DNA from: Qipengyuania psychrotolerans
GTDB lineage: Bacteria; Pseudomonadota; Alphaproteobacteria; Sphingomonadales; Sphingomonadaceae
Assembly (NCBI RefSeq): GCF_019711355.1
Contig: NZ_CP081297.1
Span: 1,302,001-1,366,000 of the forward strand
Reading direction: 5' to 3'
DNA length: 64,000 nt
The notes beneath the pieces were generated by a model that saw only the letters and a program-made list of their open reading frames with translations, had not been told where the DNA came from and searched no databases. Positions 1-9,131 of the stretch are shown piece by piece. The position numbers and the translations under genes are program-made. Each line of letters begins with the position of its first letter. The first letter of the stretch is position 1.

Positions 1-81
1 AATCCGGCGGCCGCAAGTGCGCCGCCCAGTAGTTTCGACCCGTCCATTTGCCCGGTAAACAATAACCGAGCTTAAAATTCA

Positions 82-1248
82 ATGAAGGCACCCTTGGCCA
101 AAGCGCTCTACATCCACTGGCCATTCTGCCTCGCAAAATGTCCCTATTGCGACTTCAACAGTCACGTCCGCGAGAAGACCGATGCTAAGGCATGGGAAAC
201 CGCCTTGCTGGCGGATATGCGCAGTGAGTTTGCTGCAGTAAAATCTGAAGAAAAGCTCACAAGTATCTTTTTTGGCGGGGGAACTCCTTCGCTGATGTCC
301 CCGCAACTTGTTGAGAAACTCCTTAATGAAGCGCACCGTTTGTGGGGCTTCGAAGACGGTATCGAGATCACTCTGGAAGCTAATCCATCCTCAGTCGAGG
401 CAGCCAATTTCGCCGCGCTTGCAGCCGCGGGGGTGAACCGAGTGTCGCTCGGGGTGCAGTCGCTACGGGACGAGACGCTCCGATTTTTAGGCAGGCTGCA
501 CGGTGCGGACGAAGCGCTGAAGGCTGTGACCACCGCGCAAACGCATTTTAACCGCGTATCGATCGATCTGATCTACGCCCGGCCCCAGCAGACCGAAGCA
601 GAATGGCGAACCGAACTGGGCGAGGCTCTGGCATTGGGCACGGATCATATGTCGCTGTACCAATTGACCATCGAGCCCACGACGCGGTTCGCAACCGATG
701 TGAGGCGCGGCGTGTTCACTCCGCTGGATGATGATCCTGCGGCCGACCTGTTCGCCGTCACCCGAGATATGACCGCCGAGGCCGGACTTCCGGCATACGA
801 GATCAGCAATCACGCCCGCCCCGGGCAGGAAAGCCGCCATAACCTCACCTATTGGCGTTACCAGGACTATTGCGGCATCGGACCAGGCGCCCACGGAAGG
901 CGAGGCGGGATCGCGACTGTACGTCACAAGAAGCCAGAGAATTATCTCGCTGCTGTCGATAGCAAGGGCCACGGGATCGCCGAGGCGCGCGACCTCGTTT
1001 CAAGAGAACAGGCTTCCGAAGCACTGCTGATGGGTCTGCGACTGGCCGAAGGCGTCAATCTGGGCGAAATATCGCGCCGTTTTGGCGTCCCGGATAATGC
1101 ATTGGTAGATGACGCCAAACTGGCACTGTACCGCGATCTTGGCCTCATCTGGTCAAATGAAGCGCAGATTGGCGCCACGGACGCCGGCATGCCGCTTCTC
1201 GACGGGCTTCTGGGCGAATTGGTCAGGCCCGAACTGGTGCGCGATTGA
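82..1248 (+). CDS. hemW: Radical SAM heme chaperone HemW
   Basis: The 388-residue protein has the radical SAM cluster motif CxxxCxxC (C16, C20, C23) and the GGGTPS motif at residues 65-70. A HemN-like C-terminal domain follows at roughly residues 300-370. The CxxxCxxC-PYCDFNSH context is that of HemW, a cytoplasmic heme-binding chaperone. True coproporphyrinogen III dehydrogenases (HemN) carry extra N-terminal residues that are missing here, so I prefer HemW. The start is the ATG at 82, in line with homologues that begin just before the LYIHWPFC strand. The stop overlaps the start of xerC by four bases, implying translational coupling. Confidence 0.93.
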   Translation: MKAPLAKALYIHWPFCLAKCPYCDFNSHVREKTDAKAWETALLADMRSEFAAVKSEEKLTSIFFGGGTPSLMSPQLVEKLLNEAHRLWGFEDGIEITLEANPSSVEAANFAALAAAGVNRVSLGVQSLRDETLRFLGRLHGADEALKAVTTAQTHFNRVSIDLIYARPQQTEAEWRTELGEALALGTDHMSLYQLTIEPTTRFATDVRRGVFTPLDDDPAADLFAVTRDMTAEAGLPAYEISNHARPGQESRHNLTYWRYQDYCGIGPGAHGRRGGIATVRHKKPENYLAAVDSKGHGIAEARDLVSREQASEALLMGLRLAEGVNLGEISRRFGVPDNALVDDAKLALYRDLGLIWSNEAQIGATDAGMPLLDGLLGELVRPELVRD

Positions 1249-2141
1249 CCAAGGCTGACTGTCTCGAGGCGTGGAACAACCACCTTTCGCAGGCCCAGCG
1301 CCGATCACCGCATACTGTCCGCGCTTATTCAAGAGCGGCGGAACGATTGATGACACGGCTCGACCTTGAAGATTTTGACGCAGTCGCCCTGCTCTCCACG
1401 ACCAGTATTCGCAGTCACCTGGCGTCGAGGCGCAGCGATGGATTGACCAATTCGTCTGCTGCACGAGAGCTCTCCGCTGTGAAGTCATTCGTGTCCTTCG
1501 CGAGGGCGCAAGCCGGGCATGACGTCACGCAGCCTCCACGCCTGCGCGGGCCCCGGATCAAGAAGGGCCTCCCCCGCCCCGTATCGCCCGATGATGCGGA
1601 GGGCCTGGCCGATACGGTCGAGGAAATGGCGAGCGTGGACTGGGTAGGCGCGCGCGACCGGGCCGTTCTGTTGCTGCTCTACGGCGCAGGCCTCCGGATC
1701 GCCGAGGCTCTGTCGCTGACTGGTGCCGATTTGCCTCTGGGTGATCGCCTGAACGTAACCGGCAAGGGCGGCAAACAGCGGGTGGTGCCAATCCTGCCCA
1801 TCGTTCGCGACGCCGTGGATCATTATTGTCAGATCACACCATGGCCGCTCGGGCCGGAGGATCCCCTGTTCCGAGGCGTGAAAGGCGGCGCGCTATCACA
1901 GGGCATGATCCAGAAAGCGACTGCACGCGCACGCCGGGCCATGGGCTTGCCCGATACCGCGACCCCGCATGCGCTGCGCCACAGCTTTGCAACCCATTTG
2001 CTGGGTGCGGGCACGGACCTCAGAAGTCTCCAGGAACTGCTTGGTCATGCCAGCCTTGGATCGACGCAGATCTATACGAAGGTCGATGCAGCCAGCCTGC
2101 TGGATACCTATCGCAATGCCCATCCCCGCGACCGGGATTAA
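1245..2141 (+). CDS. xerC: Tyrosine recombinase XerC
   Basis: This 298-residue site-specific recombinase resolves chromosome dimers at dif together with a XerD partner. The N-terminal SAM-like core-binding domain spans about residues 3-95 and the catalytic domain about 112-290. Catalytic residues are visible: R151, a Lys in the GKGGKQR hairpin (174-180), H242, R245, H268 and the nucleophile Y277. The likely start is TTG at 1245, inside a TTGA overlap with the hemW stop; there is no ATG near the conserved N-terminus. XerC rather than XerD is inferred from the position next to hemW and the HALRHSFATHLL box, and is less certain than the family call. Confidence 0.88.
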   Translation: MTKADCLEAWNNHLSQAQRRSPHTVRAYSRAAERLMTRLDLEDFDAVALLSTTSIRSHLASRRSDGLTNSSAARELSAVKSFVSFARAQAGHDVTQPPRLRGPRIKKGLPRPVSPDDAEGLADTVEEMASVDWVGARDRAVLLLLYGAGLRIAEALSLTGADLPLGDRLNVTGKGGKQRVVPILPIVRDAVDHYCQITPWPLGPEDPLFRGVKGGALSQGMIQKATARARRAMGLPDTATPHALRHSFATHLLGAGTDLRSLQELLGHASLGSTQIYTKVDAASLLDTYRNAHPRDRD

Positions 2142-3110
2142 TTAAATCGCCGCGTGACGACGCTCGATAGCATCCCAGATCAACCCTGGGGTGTCGGTTC
2201 CATTGAACTTGTCGATCGCGACAATGCCCGTGGGCGAAGTCACATTGATCTCCGTGAGATATTTCCCGCCGATCACGTCGATACCGACAAATACCAGGCC
2301 GCGCTTTTTCAGTTCCGGCCCCATCGCAGCACAGATTTCCTCTTCGCGCGCAGTGAGGGTCGCAGATTCGGCGTGACCGCCTTGTGCGAGGTTCGAACGA
2401 AACTCACCTTCACCCGGGAAGCGGTTGATTGCACCGGCAAATTCTCCGTCGATTAGCACGATACGCTTATCGCCTTCGCTTACCTCGGGCAGGAAAGGCT
2501 GGATCATGTGCGGCTCCGGCCAGGTGAGGTTGAACACCTCACTCAGTGCTGACAGATTGGTGCCTTCTGCATCGAGCCGGAAGATGGCCTTGCCGCCATT
2601 TCCATGCAGCGGTTTGATTACGACAGAGCCATGTTCCTTCTGGAATGCTCTCAAGTCGTCCAGATCGCGCGCAATCATCGTTGGCGGCATGAACCGCGCA
2701 TAGTCGAGGACGAACATCTTTTCCGGCGCATTCACCACTTCGCGCGGGTCATTGATGACCAAGGTGGTGCCTTTCAACCGGTCAAGCAAAAGTGCCGAGC
2801 TGATATAACCCAGATGAAATGGCGGGTCCTGCCGCATCAACACGACATCGATGTCGCATGCCAGATCGATCCGCCGGCGCTCGCCCGCGGTGAAGTGGTC
2901 GCCTTTCACGGGCTTTACAGTAACCGGCGCAGCATGCGCAGTAATCTTGCCGGAAGGCGTGCCGTCGCTCTGCCATGCGAGCGATTCGACGTCGTAGTGC
3001 CAGACCTCATGCCCGCGGGCCTGCGCAGCAAGCATCAGCGCGAAGCTGCTGTCTCCGGCGATATTGATGCTTTCCAACGGGTCCATCTGGACAGCGACGC
3101 GAAGGCCCAT
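2142..3110 (-). CDS. gshB: Glutathione synthase
   Basis: The 322-residue ATP-grasp enzyme joins gamma-glutamylcysteine and glycine to form glutathione in the cytoplasm. The N-terminal prokaryotic GshB domain (about 1-120) begins with MGLRVAVQMDPL. The ATP-grasp part contains VIKPLHGNGGKA (phosphate-binding loop) and GVDVIGG-like and TEINVTSPTG motifs that bind Mg-ATP. It lies last in the minus-strand run rsmI-yraN-gshB, nine bases after yraN, and its stop abuts the convergent xerC stop. Length and motif order match the family throughout, with no sign of damage. Confidence 0.95.
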   Translation of the reverse strand: MGLRVAVQMDPLESINIAGDSSFALMLAAQARGHEVWHYDVESLAWQSDGTPSGKITAHAAPVTVKPVKGDHFTAGERRRIDLACDIDVVLMRQDPPFHLGYISSALLLDRLKGTTLVINDPREVVNAPEKMFVLDYARFMPPTMIARDLDDLRAFQKEHGSVVIKPLHGNGGKAIFRLDAEGTNLSALSEVFNLTWPEPHMIQPFLPEVSEGDKRIVLIDGEFAGAINRFPGEGEFRSNLAQGGHAESATLTAREEEICAAMGPELKKRGLVFVGIDVIGGKYLTEINVTSPTGIVAIDKFNGTDTPGLIWDAIERRHAAI

Positions 3111-3119
3111 GCCGATCTC

Positions 3120-3470
3120 CTAAGGTTGCCAGGCATTGGCGATGTGGCGAGGGAATGCTCCCGGCGCAAGGAGGATGACGTCAATGCGGATATCCTCCCC
3201 ATCTTTCGCATACTGATGCGCCACGGCTTCGGCAGCTGCGGCAACGCGGGCAAGACGCCGTTCGTCGATTGCGTGATCAAGCTGATCTTTCTGGCTGCGC
3301 CATTTCACCTCGACAAAGGCGACCAGCTTGCCGCGCTTGGCGATGAGATCGATCTCACCCGCCTTGGTCTTCACGCGCTCGCCTAGAATATGCCAACCTT
3401 TGGCGCGGAGCCAGAAGGCCGCCCGCGCCTCCCCATTGCGTCCGCTTTGTTCGGCGACCTGCCGTTTCAT
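3120..3470 (-). CDS. YraN family putative endonuclease (UPF0102)
   Basis: The 116-residue protein has the PD-(D/E)xK-like nuclease core of the YraN family: E39-I-D41 followed by the strand containing E54-V-K56. These are the predicted metal-binding and catalytic residues. The cellular role of the family is not settled; a Holliday-junction-resolvase-like activity has been proposed from the fold. The ATG at 3470 overlaps the rsmI stop by four bases (ATGA), so translation is probably coupled. The rsmI-yraN-gshB order with a divergent LpoA-like gene is a conserved arrangement in many alphaproteobacteria. Confidence 0.88.
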   Translation of the reverse strand: MKRQVAEQSGRNGEARAAFWLRAKGWHILGERVKTKAGEIDLIAKRGKLVAFVEVKWRSQKDQLDHAIDERRLARVAAAAEAVAHQYAKDGEDIRIDVILLAPGAFPRHIANAWQP

Positions 3471-4324
3471 TCCGATTTGAGGTCCATCGCCCGTGCATAA
3501 AGCACCTTGCGATCAAGGCCCGTTGCCTTGGCAACCTGTCCCGCTGCCTGCGAGGGTTTGAGCGTTGCCATAGCTTCGCGCAGCATATCATCCGCATCTG
3601 CCTCGTTTGCCTGCACGGCTTCGGGCGGTCCGATCAGGAGGACGATCTCACCTTTCGGCGGATGGGCATCGTAATAGGCCATCAAACCGGCAGAGAACCC
3701 GCGGCGGCATTCTTCGTGGAGCTTGGTCAATTCCCGCGCGACGGCAATTTCACGCTTTGGCAGCACCTCTTCGATGGCAGCGAGCGATTTCAGCAATCTC
3801 GGGGCTGTTTCGTAGAAAATGAGCGTTGCATCGATCTGGCCCAGCTGAGCCAGCGTTTCCCGGCGCGCCTTGTCTTTCGGCGGGAGGAAACCCGCGAACA
3901 TGAAGCGGTCATTCGGCAAACCCGACAAGGTGAGGCCAAGCACCGCAGCGCATGGACCGGGCAAGCTTGTCACGGGGATGCCCTGCTCACGGCAATCATT
4001 GACCAGCCTGTAACCGGGATCGCTTATCATTGGCGTTCCGGCATCGCTTACCAAGGCAACTGCGCGGGTGCGCATCGAATCCACCAACCGCGAGCGGTCA
4101 CGGTGCTCGCTATGATCGTCATAACGCCACATCGGCTTGGAAATACCAAGATGCTTGAGCAGCTTGCCCGTGACTCGCGTATCTTCGCACGCCACCCCAT
4201 CGCAGCGGCTCAAGATATCGACAGCCCGCCTGGTGATGTCGCCAAGATTCCCGATAGGGGTGGCAACAAGGTAAAGACCGGGTGTAAGGTCTTCATCAGA
4301 TTTGGCAGGTGCAGGGTCGCTCAC
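3467..4324 (-). CDS. rsmI: 16S rRNA (cytidine(1402)-2'-O)-methyltransferase RsmI
   Basis: RsmI methylates the 2'-hydroxyl of C1402 in 16S rRNA, using SAM. The conserved tetrapyrrole-methylase-like motifs are present: VATPIGNLGDIT near the N-terminus, CEDTR, SDAGTPMISDPG and LPGPCA. I chose the GTG at 4324 (285 residues), which follows a GGAAGGG ribosome binding site. A longer in-frame ATG at 4375 would overlap the divergent lipoprotein gene and add a non-conserved 17-residue extension. With this start the divergent intergenic region is 38 bp. The gene is first in the rsmI-yraN-gshB run. Confidence 0.92.
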   Translation of the reverse strand: MSDPAPAKSDEDLTPGLYLVATPIGNLGDITRRAVDILSRCDGVACEDTRVTGKLLKHLGISKPMWRYDDHSEHRDRSRLVDSMRTRAVALVSDAGTPMISDPGYRLVNDCREQGIPVTSLPGPCAAVLGLTLSGLPNDRFMFAGFLPPKDKARRETLAQLGQIDATLIFYETAPRLLKSLAAIEEVLPKREIAVARELTKLHEECRRGFSAGLMAYYDAHPPKGEIVLLIGPPEAVQANEADADDMLREAMATLKPSQAAGQVAKATGLDRKVLYARAMDLKSE

Positions 4325-4362
4325 TGCCCTTCCATGAACCACACAAGAGGGACGCGGCAAGC

Positions 4363-5505
4363 ATGGCTTTTGCATTTATGAACCGGCGCGGCGCGATGCT
4401 GGCCACGGGAGCGATCCTGCTGTCCGGCTGCTCGATCATACCGAAGACCACCGCGCCTGCCGAACCCACCCCTACCCCGGAACCCAGCGCGACCACGCTC
4501 CCCGAAGATTCGGACCGGCACCGTATTGCGTTGCTCGTCCCCCTTTCAGGGGAGAATGGCGCAGTGGGTCAGTCGATCGCGAATGCCACAACGATGGCCA
4601 TTCTCGATACGAATGCCGATAACATCCGTATCACCACATACGATACCTCACGCGGTGCACAGGATGCAGCTCGCATGGCTCTTGCCGATGGTAACAAGCT
4701 GATCCTCGGCCCACTGCTCGGCAGCAATGTCGGCGCGATCAAACCCCAGGCTGCGGCTGCGAACGTTCCGATCATCACGTTCTCCAACGACACCTCTGTC
4801 GCGGGGCGCGGCGTGTTCGTCATGGGTCACATTCCTGAACAATCGATCGAGCGCAGCGTGGAATATGCGCGTTCCAACGGCGCGCGCAGCTTCGCGGTGC
4901 TTGCCCCGGAAAGTGAATATGGCCAGCGCGCGGAAGCGGCCATGCAGGCGGCCATTTCAAGCTATGGCGGCCGCTTGGTCGGGACCGAACGCTATGCAAG
5001 GTCGAACACCTCGGTCGTAAGTGCGGCGGGACGGCTAAAATCCATGGGCGGGTTCGATTCCGTACTCATCGCCGACGGCGGCGCGCCGTCGATCCGCGGC
5101 GCCGAAGCAATCGCCGGCTCGTCGTTGCAAATCATCGGAACCGAACGCTGGGCCGGGGAGAGCGCGCTTGTTCGCTCGCGCGCGCTCGATGGCGCAATTT
5201 TCTCAGCCGTTTCGGACGGGCGGTATTCCGGGTTCGTGAACAGTTACGAAGCGCGCTTCGGGGGACAGCCTTATCGCATCGCCACCCTTGGCTATGATGC
5301 TGTACTGCTGACCCTGCGCGTGGCGCGTGACTGGCGCATTGGCCGCCAATTCCCGACTTCAGTCTTGCTGCAAGAGGGCGGATTTGACGGTATGGACGGA
5401 CCTTTCCGCTTCCAGCGCAACGGTGTCGTTGAACGCGCAATGGAAGTGCGCGAGGTCCGGGACGGCAGCATTGTGACGATTTCTAACGCGCCGGCGGGCT
5501 TCTGA
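4363..5505 (+). CDS. Penicillin-binding protein activator (LpoA-like lipoprotein)
   Basis: The 380-residue protein starts with a lipoprotein signal peptide ending in LLSGC (lipidated Cys at residue 23), so it should be anchored in the outer or inner membrane facing the periplasm. The mature part is a type-1 periplasmic-binding-protein fold (Leu/Ile/Val-binding-like, HRIALLVPLSGENGAVG onward) like that of E. coli LpoA, which activates PBP1A. A Pro/Thr-rich linker follows the Cys. I chose the ATG at 4363 because it leaves a normal-length signal peptide; an in-frame ATG at 4309 would add 18 residues before the arginine region. The gene is divergent from rsmI. Its exact PBP partner is inferred only. 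Confidence 0.83.
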   Translation: MAFAFMNRRGAMLATGAILLSGCSIIPKTTAPAEPTPTPEPSATTLPEDSDRHRIALLVPLSGENGAVGQSIANATTMAILDTNADNIRITTYDTSRGAQDAARMALADGNKLILGPLLGSNVGAIKPQAAAANVPIITFSNDTSVAGRGVFVMGHIPEQSIERSVEYARSNGARSFAVLAPESEYGQRAEAAMQAAISSYGGRLVGTERYARSNTSVVSAAGRLKSMGGFDSVLIADGGAPSIRGAEAIAGSSLQIIGTERWAGESALVRSRALDGAIFSAVSDGRYSGFVNSYEARFGGQPYRIATLGYDAVLLTLRVARDWRIGRQFPTSVLLQEGGFDGMDGPFRFQRNGVVERAMEVREVRDGSIVTISNAPAGF

Positions 5506-5567
5506 CAGGCGGATAACATTCGCCAGCGCCTTGTGCGCGCCGATTCGCGCGCGATATAGCCTGCACC

Positions 5568-7544
5568 ATGTCCGACGATCTTTTCGAGAACACGCCCACA
5601 TCCAGCGGCGATTATGACGCATCATCCATCGAGGTCCTCGAAGGTCTCGAACCGGTGCGCCGCCGGCCCGGTATGTATATTGGGGGCACAGACGACCGAG
5701 CGCTGCACCACCTCGTTGCCGAAGTGCTCGACAACGCGATGGATGAAGCTGTCGCAGGGCACGCAACCCGCATCGAAATGCGGCTCGACGAAAACAATCG
5801 GGTCACGATCAGCGATAACGGACGCGGTATTCCGGTTGGTGAGCATCCCAAGTATCCCGGCAAATCCACCCTCGAAGTGATCATGACCACCCTGCATTCG
5901 GGCGGTAAATTCTCCGGGAAGGCATACGCCACCAGTGGCGGTTTGCACGGGGTCGGAATCTCGGTGGTCAATGCACTGTCAGATTACACGCGGGTCGAAG
6001 TAGCTCGGGACAAGCAGCTTTACGCGCAGGAGTTTTCGCAGGGCGCGCCGACCGGCAAATTGCAGGAACTGGGCCCCACGCCAAATCGCCGCGGGACCAC
6101 CGTCACCTTCACGCCCGACACTGAAATTTTCGGCGATCGCGCGTTTAAACCCAGGCGCTTGTTCAAACTCGCGCGCTCGAAAGCCTACCTCTTTGCGGGC
6201 GTCGAAATCCGCTGGAAATGTGCAGAAGCACTCGCCTCGGAAGACGTACCTGAAGAAGCGGTGTTCAAGTTTCCCGGCGGCCTCGCCGACCATCTCGCAG
6301 AGCAGATCGGCGGCCGGGAATGCGTCACTTCACAGCCATTCGCCGGCAATCAGGACTTCCCTGACGAACAGGGCCGCGTTGAATGGGCCATCGCCTGGCC
6401 GCTCTTCTCCGACGGTTCGACCAGCTGGTACTGCAACACGGTACCCACGCCTGATGGCGGCACGCACGAACAGGGCCTGCGAGCAGCTTTGACCAAGGGA
6501 CTACGCGCATTCGGCGAACTTACCGGGATCAAGAAATCGAAGGACATCACTGCCGACGATGTCATGAACGGCGCCGAAGTCATGCTGTCCGTGTTCGTGC
6601 GCGATCCACAATTCCAGAGCCAGACCAAGGATCGTTTGACCTCGCCGGAAGCGGCGAAGCTGGTCGAAAACGCAGTCCGCGACCACTTCGACCACTTTCT
6701 GTCCGACAACATGGACCGGGGCAAAGCGCTCATCGGGCAGGTCATGGAGCGCATGGATGAGCGCCTGCGCCGCAAGCAAGAGCGCGAGATCAAGCGCAAG
6801 ACCGCGACCAATGCCAAGAAACTGCGCCTGCCCGGCAAGCTCACCGATTGTTCGGGAGAAACGGACGCCGAGACAGAGCTATTCATCGTCGAAGGTGACA
6901 GCGCCGGCGGAAGCGCCAAGCAGGCCCGCAATCGCAAGACACAGGCGATCCTTCCGATCCGCGGCAAGATCCTCAATGTCGCCAGCGCCACGGCGGACAA
7001 GATCCGTGCAAACAGCGAAATCGCCGATCTCACGCTGGCGATGGGCTGCGGCACGCGGAAGGAATGCGATTCAGAAGCGCTGCGTTACGACCGCATCATC
7101 ATCATGACCGATGCCGACGTCGACGGGGCGCATATCGCGACGCTGCTTATGACGTTCTTTTTCCAGGAAATGCCCGACGTTGTGCGCAACGGACATCTCT
7201 ACCTCGCCCAGCCGCCACTCTACCGTCTGACCGCCGGTAAAGAGAGCCGCTATGCCCGGGATGACGCGCATCGCAAGGAACTGGAAGAAACCGTGTTCAA
7301 GGGCAAGAAGGTCGATGTCGGCCGGTTCAAGGGTCTGGGTGAAATGAACCCGCAGCAGCTCCGGGAAACCACCATGGATCCCGAAAGCCGCGGCCTCATC
7401 CGGATCACCCTCCCGCCGGAATTCGAAGACCGGGCCAAGGTCAAGGAGCTGGTCGATCAGCTGATGGGCCGCAACCCGGAGCACCGGTTCAATTTCATCC
7501 AAAACAACGCGGGCGACATGGACCGCGAAATGATCGACGCCTAA
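5568..7544 (+). CDS. parE: DNA topoisomerase IV subunit B
   Basis: The 658-residue type IIA topoisomerase ATPase subunit decatenates daughter chromosomes together with ParC. The GHKL ATPase domain contains EVLDNAMDEA and the SGGLHGVG loop. The TOPRIM domain carries EGDSAGGSAKQ, LPIRGKILNV and DADVDGAHI, which bind Mg and DNA. The C-terminus ends GRNPEHRFNFIQNNA. The length of about 650 residues, without the insertion typical of proteobacterial GyrB, and the RRRPGMYIGGTDDRALHHL start favour ParE over GyrB. The stop overlaps the stop of the convergent monooxygenase gene by four bases. Confidence 0.94.
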   Translation: MSDDLFENTPTSSGDYDASSIEVLEGLEPVRRRPGMYIGGTDDRALHHLVAEVLDNAMDEAVAGHATRIEMRLDENNRVTISDNGRGIPVGEHPKYPGKSTLEVIMTTLHSGGKFSGKAYATSGGLHGVGISVVNALSDYTRVEVARDKQLYAQEFSQGAPTGKLQELGPTPNRRGTTVTFTPDTEIFGDRAFKPRRLFKLARSKAYLFAGVEIRWKCAEALASEDVPEEAVFKFPGGLADHLAEQIGGRECVTSQPFAGNQDFPDEQGRVEWAIAWPLFSDGSTSWYCNTVPTPDGGTHEQGLRAALTKGLRAFGELTGIKKSKDITADDVMNGAEVMLSVFVRDPQFQSQTKDRLTSPEAAKLVENAVRDHFDHFLSDNMDRGKALIGQVMERMDERLRRKQEREIKRKTATNAKKLRLPGKLTDCSGETDAETELFIVEGDSAGGSAKQARNRKTQAILPIRGKILNVASATADKIRANSEIADLTLAMGCGTRKECDSEALRYDRIIIMTDADVDGAHIATLLMTFFFQEMPDVVRNGHLYLAQPPLYRLTAGKESRYARDDAHRKELEETVFKGKKVDVGRFKGLGEMNPQQLRETTMDPESRGLIRITLPPEFEDRAKVKELVDQLMGRNPEHRFNFIQNNAGDMDREMIDA

Positions 7545-7846
7545 GCTTTCGGCAAGTCGAGCTCGCTTGCCGAGAATATGCGGATGGACGGCTTGTCGAT
7601 GGCCATACCCGCAATTTCGCGGATGAACTCGTTAGATTGAGGCACGGCAAAGTGCTTCTGGACTGCCTCCATATCCTCCCATTGCTCAAAAAAGCACATT
7701 CGGCCGGGGTTTTCGGCATCGCGGTAACAATTGTGCGCGATGCAGCCCGGTTCATGGCGCGAGCGCGCAGAATGTTCCCAGCCGAGGGCGAAAGCCGCAT
7801 CACGGTGTTCGTCCCTCAGCGTCACTGAACCCGTGATGATGATCAT
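7541..7846 (-). CDS. Antibiotic biosynthesis monooxygenase (ABM) family protein
   Basis: This 101-residue protein is an ABM-type dimeric alpha-beta barrel, beginning MIIITGSVTLRDEHR and containing the conserved EPGCIAHNCYRD and FFEQWED segments. Relatives include putative quinol monooxygenases (YgiN-like) and heme or quinone oxidising enzymes; the substrate cannot be read from sequence. The ATG at 7846 overlaps the stop of the upstream hydrolase-OsmC gene by four bases (ATGA), which supports this start over an 18-residue-longer one. Coupling to an OsmC peroxidase domain suggests a role in detoxifying oxidised or quinone-like compounds, which is inference. Confidence 0.82.
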   Translation of the reverse strand: MIIITGSVTLRDEHRDAAFALGWEHSARSRHEPGCIAHNCYRDAENPGRMCFFEQWEDMEAVQKHFAVPQSNEFIREIAGMAIDKPSIRIFSASELDLPKA

Positions 7847-9060
7847 GTCTCTTGCGTATGGACGTGCAGCACGCCCTCCAGCGTACGGTGTACCGGACAC
7901 TTGTCGGCAATCTCCATCAGTTTGGCACGTTGGGTGTCATCCAGAGCATCCCCGCGCATCGAGATTGCCCGATTGAGCGACTGCATCTGCTTGCCCTCCA
8001 CCATAGCTTCGACGTGATCGCACACTTCCTCGTGCTTGCGCTCGTGAGTGACGTGGACGCTCACGCCCTCAAGTGGCCATCCCTTGCGGTCAGCGTACAT
8101 CTTCATGGTCATGGCTGTGCAGGTGCCGAGCGATGCATTGAGCAGATCGTACGGGGTTGGCCCGGTGTCATCGCCGCCATAGCTCTTCGGCTCATCCGCC
8201 ACGAATTGGTGTGAACCAGTATGAACCTCGGTGCCGAACTTTCCGTGCCCGGTACGTGCGACAATCCCCACTTCCGGCATTGGCCAATCGTCGCGCAGCG
8301 GCAGATAGCGGTGGGCCCAGCCAGCGATCACCCTCGCCGCAAATTCAGCATCTTCCTCTTTGAGCAACAGGTGATCCGCGCCCTCGAGACTGACGAAGCT
8401 TTTGGGGTGCTTGGCAGATTGAAACAAAGCGCCTGCATGCTCAATGCCGACTATCGCGTCGGTTGGTGAATGGAGGAACAGGAGAGGCTTGCGCAAACTT
8501 TCGACCTCCTTGAGCAGATCGATGTTCTCGACCTTCTCGATGAAATCGCGTCCAAGGCAAAATTCGCGTCCTCCGATCTTCACCGCGCCCTCGCCATTTG
8601 TGCGGATCGCCTCGATGTCACCGTCGATATTGTGCAGCACGTGGGGGACATCCGACGGGGCCCCAATGGTCGCGATTGCCGCAACACGCTCGAGGCCGAT
8701 TTCCCGAGCGGCAGCCAGCACGGCGGCACCGCCAAGGCTATGCCCGACCAGCAGGATCGGATGTGAGAAGCGCTCGAGCAGATGCTCGGCCGCCGCGACG
8801 AGGTCGGAGACATCGACAGCAAATCCAGCGCGGCCAAAATCCCCTTCGCTCCCGCCCAGCCCTGTAAAGTCGAACCGGAGGGTCGCGATACCTTCTGCCG
8901 CAAGTGCGCGTGCTACCGACACAGCAGCTTTGCTCTGCTTGGTGCAGGTAAAGCAGTGCGCAAACAATGCGGCCCCCCTCACCAATCCCGTCGGCATTTC
9001 CAGCGACCCGGTCAATTCATGACCTGCTTCTGCGACGATTTTCAGGTTTTCAGTCGGCAT
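7843..9060 (-). CDS. Alpha/beta hydrolase-OsmC fusion protein
   Basis: The 405-residue protein joins two enzymes. Residues 1-255 form an alpha/beta hydrolase with the nucleophile elbow GHSLGG (S108) and likely D201 (HSPTDAIVG) and H230 (GADHLL). Residues 262-405 form an OsmC/Ohr-like domain with the two reactive cysteines C314 (LGTCTAM) and C388 (KCPVH). OsmC proteins reduce organic hydroperoxides. The fusion is a recurring type in proteobacteria, and the hydrolase may supply esterified or lipid hydroperoxide substrates. The start at 9060 follows an AAGGAA site; a longer reading would run into the divergent sigma factor gene. It is cotranscribed with the ABM gene. Confidence 0.9.
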   Translation of the reverse strand: MPTENLKIVAEAGHELTGSLEMPTGLVRGAALFAHCFTCTKQSKAAVSVARALAAEGIATLRFDFTGLGGSEGDFGRAGFAVDVSDLVAAAEHLLERFSHPILLVGHSLGGAAVLAAAREIGLERVAAIATIGAPSDVPHVLHNIDGDIEAIRTNGEGAVKIGGREFCLGRDFIEKVENIDLLKEVESLRKPLLFLHSPTDAIVGIEHAGALFQSAKHPKSFVSLEGADHLLLKEEDAEFAARVIAGWAHRYLPLRDDWPMPEVGIVARTGHGKFGTEVHTGSHQFVADEPKSYGGDDTGPTPYDLLNASLGTCTAMTMKMYADRKGWPLEGVSVHVTHERKHEEVCDHVEAMVEGKQMQSLNRAISMRGDALDDTQRAKLMEIADKCPVHRTLEGVLHVHTQET

Positions 9061-9131
9061 TCGGGTTCCTTGTGGCGGGCTTTTTCTCTGACGGTGTGTA
9101 AGAAATACGTTCGCGGACGGACTAAAGATAC

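Noticed and set aside
1..47. A possible minus-strand gene start (ATG at 47) reading 15 codons with a hydrophobic, Ala/Gly-rich beginning.
   Set aside because: Too short to judge at the window edge, with no clear ribosome binding site; the plus strand offers no RdgB-like C-terminus either.
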